From: Mesorhizobium sp. B4-1-4
Lineage (GTDB): Bacteria > Pseudomonadota > Alphaproteobacteria > Rhizobiales > Rhizobiaceae
Direction of reading: 5' to 3'
DNA length: 64,000 nucleotides
Assembly (NCBI RefSeq): GCF_006439395.2
Contig: NZ_CP083950.1
Span: 2,604,001 to 2,668,000 of the forward strand
Position numbers and translations under genes: made by a program. A model generated the notes under the pieces. The model made no database searches. It was not told the origin of the DNA and worked only from the letters and a program-made list of their open reading frames with translations. How positions within the stretch are numbered: the first letter of the stretch is position 1; every line of letters begins with the position of its first letter. Positions 58,959-64,000 of this stretch are shown one piece after another.

Positions 58959-59261
58959 TCAGCGCCGGCTGCTGTCGGTGTCCAGCAGCAAGGCCAGATG
59001 GCGCGCCGCCGCACTCTCGATGATCAGTTGTTCGAGGTCGAAGTCGTTCAACTCGGTTTCGACCAGTTTTCGAACGGCCTCGATTGCGTGAGAGAGCGAG
59101 ATCGGTGCGAGCTTGGCCTGATCATCCAGGTAGCGGCCGATCTCGATGACTGCGTCCGCATCGACATTCCTTGGCAATTCTCGCACAGCCACCCCCATTC
59201 GGTTCGCCGACGAATAATAGCGCCGATTCGTTGTCCGCCGCATCATCTGTATGAATTCCAA
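58959..59261 (-). CDS. Hypothetical small helical protein
   Basis: A protein of up to 100 residues; the core is MGVAVRELPRNVDADAVIEIGRYLDDQAKLAPISLSHAIEAVRKLVETELNDFDLEQLIIESAAARHLALLLD, helical and acidic. The first 21 residues (MEFIQMMRRTTNRRYYSSANR) may not be translated if MGVAVRE is the real start. No family recognised. Convergent with the SnoaL-like gene. Confidence 0.5.
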   Translation of the reverse strand: MEFIQMMRRTTNRRYYSSANRMGVAVRELPRNVDADAVIEIGRYLDDQAKLAPISLSHAIEAVRKLVETELNDFDLEQLIIESAAARHLALLLDTDSSRR

Positions 59262-59287
59262 AACGCCGCCCCCGGAATAGGAAGCCC

Positions 59288-59905
59288 CTACCCATCCACC
59301 GTCTCCAGCACGCTGAGCAGCGTGCCTTCCATGTCGGGTTCGTCGCCGGAACAGACGCAGAGCATCTCGGCGTCGCCCTCGCCCACCGACAGGTAGGCGT
59401 GGCCCATGGTGGAATCGATGTAGACGCTTTCGCCCTCTCTCAGCCGCACCGGCGCGTACTGGTCGGTGTGCAGTTCGATCTCGCCCTTGAGCACGATCAG
59501 GAATTCCTCGCCGGCATGCCGGGTCAGCGGGCCGAATTCCTCCGGCGTGCGGGCGCGCGCATAGGCATGGATCGGCACCATGCGTTTGCGCACCAGGTCG
59601 GTGGCGAGATACCGGTAGTCGTAGTTGCGGGTGAGTTGGCGCAGCGTGTTGGACTGTGACGTCACCGAGCGGCGGGTGCGCGCCGCCGGCTGCTTGCGGT
59701 CGCCGCTGAGCAGCTCCGTCACATGGATGCCGAGCCCTTCGCAGATCTGCAAGAGCTTGTCATAGCTGAGCGACATCTGGTCGTTCTCGACCTTGGACAG
59801 CGTCGAAACCGCGACGCCGGTCAGCGCGCTGACTTCCTGCAAGGTCCAGCCATGCGTTTTTCTCAAGGCGCGCAGACAATCACCGAGGTTCGGTTGCTCC
59901 GACAT
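59288..59905 (-). CDS. XRE-family regulator with C-terminal cupin
   Basis: A 205-residue transcription factor. Residues 8-65 are a helix-turn-helix (LRALRKTHGWTLQEVSALTGVAVSTLSKVENDQMSLSYDKLLQICEGLGI), and the C-terminal half is a cupin (FGPLTRHAGEEFLIVLKGEIELHTDQYAPVRLREGESVYIDSTMGHAYLS). Such XRE-cupin proteins sense small ligands and commonly control amino-acid, putrescine or peptide catabolic genes. Start MSEQPNL has GGAG 6 bases upstream. It is divergent from the FAD oxidase gene and probably controls it. Confidence 0.87.
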   Translation of the reverse strand: MSEQPNLGDCLRALRKTHGWTLQEVSALTGVAVSTLSKVENDQMSLSYDKLLQICEGLGIHVTELLSGDRKQPAARTRRSVTSQSNTLRQLTRNYDYRYLATDLVRKRMVPIHAYARARTPEEFGPLTRHAGEEFLIVLKGEIELHTDQYAPVRLREGESVYIDSTMGHAYLSVGEGDAEMLCVCSGDEPDMEGTLLSVLETVDG

Positions 59906-59984
59906 TGTCAGCTCCATGGCGCGGCGATTCCGCCGCCTGTTCATTCTAGGTAGTCCAACTCCCCACCATCATCAACGACGCCAG

Positions 59985-60009
59985 CAATTTTCTTATATGC
60001 TAAATATTG
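59985..60009. promoter_or_regulatory. AT-rich imperfect palindrome in the divergent promoter region
   Basis: CAATTTTCTTATATGCTAAATATTG has arms CAATnTT/AAnATTG. It lies between the XRE-cupin gene and the FAD oxidase gene and overlaps a TTGACT (60007-60012) that may be the -35 box for the oxidase. A binding site for the XRE protein is inferred. Confidence 0.3.
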
Positions 60010-60041
60010 ACTGAATACGAAATTATTTTTACGACTGATGG

Positions 60042-61175
60042 ATGCGGTCGAATTCTCCCAAGAAAATCGTCGTCATCGGCGGCGGCATCGCCGGCCTGTC
60101 AGTGGCTGCCGCGGTGGCGAACTGGGCCGATGTTACCGTCCTCGAGCGCGAGCCGCATCTCGGCTACCACGCCAGCGGCCGCTCCGCCGCCCTGTTCACC
60201 GAGACCTACGGCAACCGGGTGGTGCGCGGGCTGACGCTGGCCAGCCGGCAGCGAATAGTCGCGGGCGGCTTCGTCGCCCATCAGCGCGGCGCGCTGCATG
60301 TCGGCTGGAGCGGCGATGACGCCGCCATCGACAGGCTGGCCGGCGAATTGCAGGCGCTGGTGCCAAGCGTGCGCCGCCTGACGTCGGCCGAACTCCACGC
60401 GCTGGTTCCGGTCATCGCCGCCGAGGCCACCTGCGGCGGCGTCTACGAGCCGGACGCGGTGGATGTCGATACCGGCAAGATGCTGGGGTCAAGCGCCTCG
60501 GCGCTCAAAGCCGGCGGCGGCATCATCCGCACCGGCGAGGAGGTCCGCGCCATCTCGCCCGATGGCGGCGGCCTGCGGGTAGAGACGAATGCGGGTGTCT
60601 ATACGGCCGATATCGTCGTCAACGCCGCCGGCGCCTGGGTCGATGTCGTCGCCGGCATGGCGGGGCTCTCCGGCCTCGGCTTCCAGCCGAAAAGGCGCAC
60701 CGCCTTCCTGTTCGACCCGCCCGCCGGCATGGACATATCCGGCTGGCCGCTGGTCGTCGACCTGCACGAACAGTTCTACTTCAAGCCGGATGCCGGCAGG
60801 CTGATCGGCTCGCTGGCCGACGAAACCGATAGCGAGCCTTGCGACGCGTACCCGGAAGACATCGACGTCGCCATCGCCGTCGACCGCATCGAGCAGGCGA
60901 CGTCGATGCGCATCGGCCGCCCGTCGACGCCGTGGGCGGGCCTGCGCACCTTCGCGCCCGACCGCACGCCGGTCGCCGGCTTCGACCCGCGCCTGCCCGG
61001 CTTCTTCTGGCTCGGCGGACAGGGCGGCTACGGCTTCCAGGTGTCGCTGACACTGGCCAGGCTAAGCGCGGCGCTGATGCGCGGCGAGCCATTGCCTGCG
61101 GACGTCACGGCCCTTGGCGTCACTGCCGCAGCGCTGGCGCCCGACCGCTTCCTTGTCCCGGCGGCGACGCCATGA
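60042..61175 (+). CDS. FAD-dependent amine/D-amino-acid oxidase-like protein (DAO family)
   Basis: A 377-residue flavoprotein. The dinucleotide motif KIVVIGGGIAGLSVAAAVANWADVTVLERE opens the fold; YHASGRSAALFTETYGN follows, ADIVVNAAGAWVDVVAGMAG is near 195, and the C-terminal DRTPVAGFDPRLPGFFWLGGQGGYGFQ is the DAO flavin block. The HASGRSA pattern is typical of DadA- and glycine-oxidase-like enzymes. It oxidises an amino acid or amine in the cytoplasm. It stands upstream of a peptide-binding protein gene, suggesting amino acids released from peptides as substrates. Confidence 0.87.
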   Translation: MRSNSPKKIVVIGGGIAGLSVAAAVANWADVTVLEREPHLGYHASGRSAALFTETYGNRVVRGLTLASRQRIVAGGFVAHQRGALHVGWSGDDAAIDRLAGELQALVPSVRRLTSAELHALVPVIAAEATCGGVYEPDAVDVDTGKMLGSSASALKAGGGIIRTGEEVRAISPDGGGLRVETNAGVYTADIVVNAAGAWVDVVAGMAGLSGLGFQPKRRTAFLFDPPAGMDISGWPLVVDLHEQFYFKPDAGRLIGSLADETDSEPCDAYPEDIDVAIAVDRIEQATSMRIGRPSTPWAGLRTFAPDRTPVAGFDPRLPGFFWLGGQGGYGFQVSLTLARLSAALMRGEPLPADVTALGVTAAALAPDRFLVPAATP

Positions 61176-61224
61176 AGTTCATGCCCTTCCCTCAACCCGT
61201 AAAGTGTCATCAGGAGCGTTTGCG

Positions 61225-62829
61225 ATGAAATCCACCCTTCTGCGCGCAGTGCTTACCTCGACCCTTCTGGCTTCGTCCGTCCTTCTCGGCGGGCAGGCCT
61301 ATGCCAAAACGCTCGTCTATTGCTCCGAAGCCAATCCCGAAACCTTCAACCCGGCGATCGGCATCGCCGATTCCACCATGGACGCCGCCGCCAAGACGAT
61401 CTTCAACCGGCTGGTCGAGTTCAAGCCGGGCACGACCGAGATCGGGCCGGCGCTGGCCGAAAGCTGGGATGTCTCGCCCGATGGCAAGAGCTACACCTTC
61501 CACCTCAGGCACGGCGTGAAGTTCCAGTCGAACGAGCACTTTACGCCGACACGTGACTTCAACGCGGACGACGTGCTCTACACCTTCAACCGCCAGCGCG
61601 ATGCAAATAATCCCTATCACAAGCTCGGCGGCGGCTCTTACGAGTATTTCAATGCGCTCGGCATGGGCACGCTGATCGACAAGATCGACAAGGTCGACGA
61701 CTACACCGTGCGCTTCACGCTGACCGCGCCCAACGTCACCTTCCTCGCCGGCATCGCGCTCGACTATCTCTCCATCCTGTCGTTGGAGCAGACTGAGAAG
61801 ATGGTCGCGGCCGGCACGCCGGAGCTGATCGACAGCATGCCGGTCGGCACCGGGCCGTTCGTGCTTCAGGCCTATGTGCCCGACAGCCAGGTCCGCTATG
61901 CCGCCAACAAAAATTACTGGCGCGGCGCGCCGAAGATCGACACGCTGGTCTTCGCCATAACGCCCGAGCCGACCAGCCGCGTCGAGCGCATCAAGGCCAA
62001 CGAATGCCAGGTCGCCGCCCCGCCGCCGCCAAGCGCGGTCGCCGACCTGCGCAATGATCCCGACATCACCGTGCTCGACCTCAAGGGCCAGAACATCGGC
62101 ATCCTCGGCTTTAATGTCGAACACCAGCCGTTGGGCGACAAGCGCGTGCGCACCGCACTGGCCAAGGCCATCGATCGCAAGGCGATCGTCGAGGCCGTCT
62201 ATGCCGGCGCCGGCACCGTGGCCGGCAGCGTCGTGCCGCCGGCGCAGCTCGGCGCCGTCACCGATGCCGGCATCGACTATGATCCCGACGGTGCCAAAAA
62301 ACTGCTGAAGGAAGCCGGCCACGAGAGCGGCCTCAAGATCAGCCTCTGGGCGATGCCGGTGTCGCGCCCCTACAACCCCAACGCCAAGCGCATGGCCGAG
62401 ATGATCCAGGCCGACTGGGCGAAGGTGGGCGTCCAGTCCGAGATCGTCAGCTTCGAATGGGGCGAATATCTCAAACGCACCGCGGCGGGCGAACAGGACG
62501 CGTTTCTGCTCGGCGGCAGCAGCGACAATGGCGATCCCGACAACATGCTGAGCTATCTCCTGTCCTGCGACGGCGTGAAGGGCGGCTCCAACCGCTCGCG
62601 CTGGTGCGACAAGGACTTCGAAAAACTGCTGGATGAAGGCCGCGTCGCCGCCGACCCGAAGCAACGCGCGGCGATCTACGGGAAGGCGCAGGCGATCTTG
62701 AAGGACGAGGTGCCGGTGGCGCCGATCGCCCATTCGGTGGTGGCGATCCCGATCCGCAAGAGCGTGCTCAACTACGTGCTCGACCCCTTCGGCCGACAGA
62801 ATTTCGCCGCCGTCGACATGGCGGAGTAG
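61225..62829 (+). CDS. Peptide ABC transporter substrate-binding protein, DppA-like
   Basis: A 534-residue periplasmic protein of the SBP family 5. Signal peptide LLRAVLTSTLLASSVLLGGQAYAK; then TLVYCSEANPETFNPAIG, which is the DppA opening, and IFNRLVEFKPGTTEIGPALAESWDVSPDGKSYTFHLRHGVKFQ. Pairs of cysteines (LLSCDGVKGGSNRSRWCD) are as in dipeptide-binding proteins. It binds di- or oligopeptides; the permease and ATPase genes are not in the window and may follow. AGGAG lies 8 bases before the ATG. Confidence 0.92.
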   Translation: MKSTLLRAVLTSTLLASSVLLGGQAYAKTLVYCSEANPETFNPAIGIADSTMDAAAKTIFNRLVEFKPGTTEIGPALAESWDVSPDGKSYTFHLRHGVKFQSNEHFTPTRDFNADDVLYTFNRQRDANNPYHKLGGGSYEYFNALGMGTLIDKIDKVDDYTVRFTLTAPNVTFLAGIALDYLSILSLEQTEKMVAAGTPELIDSMPVGTGPFVLQAYVPDSQVRYAANKNYWRGAPKIDTLVFAITPEPTSRVERIKANECQVAAPPPPSAVADLRNDPDITVLDLKGQNIGILGFNVEHQPLGDKRVRTALAKAIDRKAIVEAVYAGAGTVAGSVVPPAQLGAVTDAGIDYDPDGAKKLLKEAGHESGLKISLWAMPVSRPYNPNAKRMAEMIQADWAKVGVQSEIVSFEWGEYLKRTAAGEQDAFLLGGSSDNGDPDNMLSYLLSCDGVKGGSNRSRWCDKDFEKLLDEGRVAADPKQRAAIYGKAQAILKDEVPVAPIAHSVVAIPIRKSVLNYVLDPFGRQNFAAVDMAE

Positions 62830-62876
62830 GATGCATCTTCTTCCTTCTCCCCCTTGTGGGAGAAGGGAAGAACGAA

Positions 62877-63998
62877 ATGACAAGCGAGACCACCATGCGT
62901 GAAAACCTAACCGCCCTTCTCAACCGCTACCTCGCCGATGGCGCGGTGGGTGCCTCGCTGGCCTATGCGCTCGATGGCGCGGCGCCAACAGCCCTCGCCG
63001 CCGGCCTCGCCGACCGGCAGCACAATGTCGCCGTCACATCGGACCAATTGTTCAAGATCGGCAGTTGCACCAAGGCCTTCGTCGCCGCGGCACTCGTCAA
63101 GCTTGCTCAAGACGGCAAGCTCGATCTCGGCGCGCCGATCGCCGCCTGGTTCCCGGACCTGCCGGGGGCGAAAGATATTTCGGTGCGCCAGTTGATCAAC
63201 CATCGCAGCGGCCTGCCGGAATTCGAATATTACATTCCGATGGATCCGAGCCGGCAATGGACACCCCGGCAATTGGTCGACATCGCCTTCGCCTCCGACA
63301 AGCAGAAGGCGCCGGGCGGCCCGGCCGTCTACAACAATACCGGTTATGTCCTGGCCGGCATGGTGATCGAGGCCGTTTCCGGACAGTCGCTCGGCGCCTA
63401 TGTCAGGAGCGCGATCCTGCAGCCGCTCGGCCTGGACAACACTTGGTCGCCGGCGACCGAAGCTTTTCCGGAAAAGTCGATGGTGCGCGGCTACTACCAC
63501 CGCCCGCCGCCGGCGCCGGACGCGCCCACCGACATCGCCTCGGGCGGCGAGATGTGGCGCATGGACGGCGTCCTGCCCTATTCCAACGAACTGCAGGATT
63601 CTTCCGACTCCTTCCCGTTCTCCGCCGCCTATGGCTGCGGCGACATGGTGTCGACGCCATCCGACATGGTGGGTTTCATGCGCGGCCTGTTCTCCGGCAG
63701 GCTGTTGTCGCCGCCTTTCTTCGCGGAGATGTTCGAACACCGCGTTCCCGCAAGCTTCCCCGGCACCCGCATGCGCGAGACGGGTGCGGGCATGTTTCAG
63801 AGCGCCTATGCCGATCGCGCCTTCTACGGCCACCAGGGCAGCATTCCGGGCTACGTCGCCGTCATGCTGCACGATCCCGCGTCAGGCCTCACCATCGCCA
63901 TGACCAGCAATGTCGGCTCCGGCAACCGCCTGTCCTTCCAGGCGAGCGGCATGCATCCGGTGGTGGATCAGGCGATCGCGACAATCTTGCGGCTGTGA
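62877..63998 (+). CDS. Beta-lactamase-fold serine hydrolase (class C / D-aminopeptidase-like)
   Basis: A 373-residue hydrolase. The nucleophile motif SxxK is in FKIGSCTKAFVAAALVKL (near residue 62), the YxN motif in VYNNTGYVLAGMVIEAVSG (near 150), and the third site in FYGHQGSIPGYVAVML (near 325), as in esterases and D-aminopeptidases of this family. No signal peptide is present. It probably cleaves a peptide or ester taken up by the DppA-like system. The start has GAAGGG upstream within a repeat palindrome (62843-62868). Gene complete; it ends two bases before the window edge. Confidence 0.87.
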   Translation: MTSETTMRENLTALLNRYLADGAVGASLAYALDGAAPTALAAGLADRQHNVAVTSDQLFKIGSCTKAFVAAALVKLAQDGKLDLGAPIAAWFPDLPGAKDISVRQLINHRSGLPEFEYYIPMDPSRQWTPRQLVDIAFASDKQKAPGGPAVYNNTGYVLAGMVIEAVSGQSLGAYVRSAILQPLGLDNTWSPATEAFPEKSMVRGYYHRPPPAPDAPTDIASGGEMWRMDGVLPYSNELQDSSDSFPFSAAYGCGDMVSTPSDMVGFMRGLFSGRLLSPPFFAEMFEHRVPASFPGTRMRETGAGMFQSAYADRAFYGHQGSIPGYVAVMLHDPASGLTIAMTSNVGSGNRLSFQASGMHPVVDQAIATILRL

Positions 63999-64000
63999 TC

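Overview
The window looks like chromosome of a Mesorhizobium-type alphaproteobacterium (Rhizobiales). This rests on high GC, dense ABC uptake systems, three small DUF982 proteins, an HWE-type histidine kinase, homologues of the rhizopine (moc) genes, and many copies of a palindromic intergenic repeat (core CCCCTTGTGGG or GGGGGAGATGTCCGGCAGGACA). Assignment is by recognition only; no database search was possible.

Layout. 1-4173 (minus): a UgpBAEC-like sugar or glycerophosphodiester ABC operon led by a calcineurin-like phosphodiesterase and cut by the window edge. 4358-6119: a decarboxylase-family remnant and a 14-TM MFS exporter. 6237-8746 (plus): ornithine-cyclodeaminase-family enzyme plus an aromatic-amino-acid-lyase homologue that lacks the Ala-Ser-Gly cofactor triad. 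8711-21781 (minus): fourteen co-oriented catabolic genes: GntR/UTRA regulator, ADP-ribosylglycohydrolase, PfkB kinase, polyamine-type ABC transporter, two-subunit aconitase X, MocA-like dehydrogenase, MocC-like TIM-barrel enzyme, MocD-like diiron hydroxylase, MocE-like Rieske ferredoxin and a degenerate PanB homologue. This is the best candidate for an undescribed pathway.

22198-25556: small or secreted proteins, an isoprenylcysteine-methyltransferase-like membrane protein and a frameshifted gene. 25601-29222 (minus): a TPP-riboswitch-controlled ykoF-thiX-thiZ-thiY operon for thiamine or HMP uptake, with a genomic repeat read into the permease N-terminus. 29413-32987: secreted protein, msrA, GT39 membrane glycosyltransferase, membrane protein. 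33146-38401 (minus): a decayed prophage remnant. Its terminase is split by an IS4-family element and its 3' part is fused in frame to an endolysin C-terminus, followed by holin-like and spanin-like genes.

38898-47293: small stress or envelope proteins, DUF982/DUF3606/DUF378 proteins, a tRNA-Gln(UUG), an HWE kinase and a ribbon-helix-helix protein. 47457-50537 (minus): an aminotransferase, C39-like peptidase and D-Ala-D-Ala-ligase-like operon behind a perfect 10-bp palindrome. 50532-57447: secreted proteins, an AcpA-type phosphoesterase, a repeat cluster carrying an IS481-family element, and a dihaem peroxidase. 57530-63998: a short-chain dehydrogenase with a non-canonical active site, small proteins, then an XRE-cupin regulator divergent from an FAD amine oxidase, a DppA-like binding protein and a beta-lactamase-fold hydrolase, suggesting use of D-amino-acid or peptide substrates.
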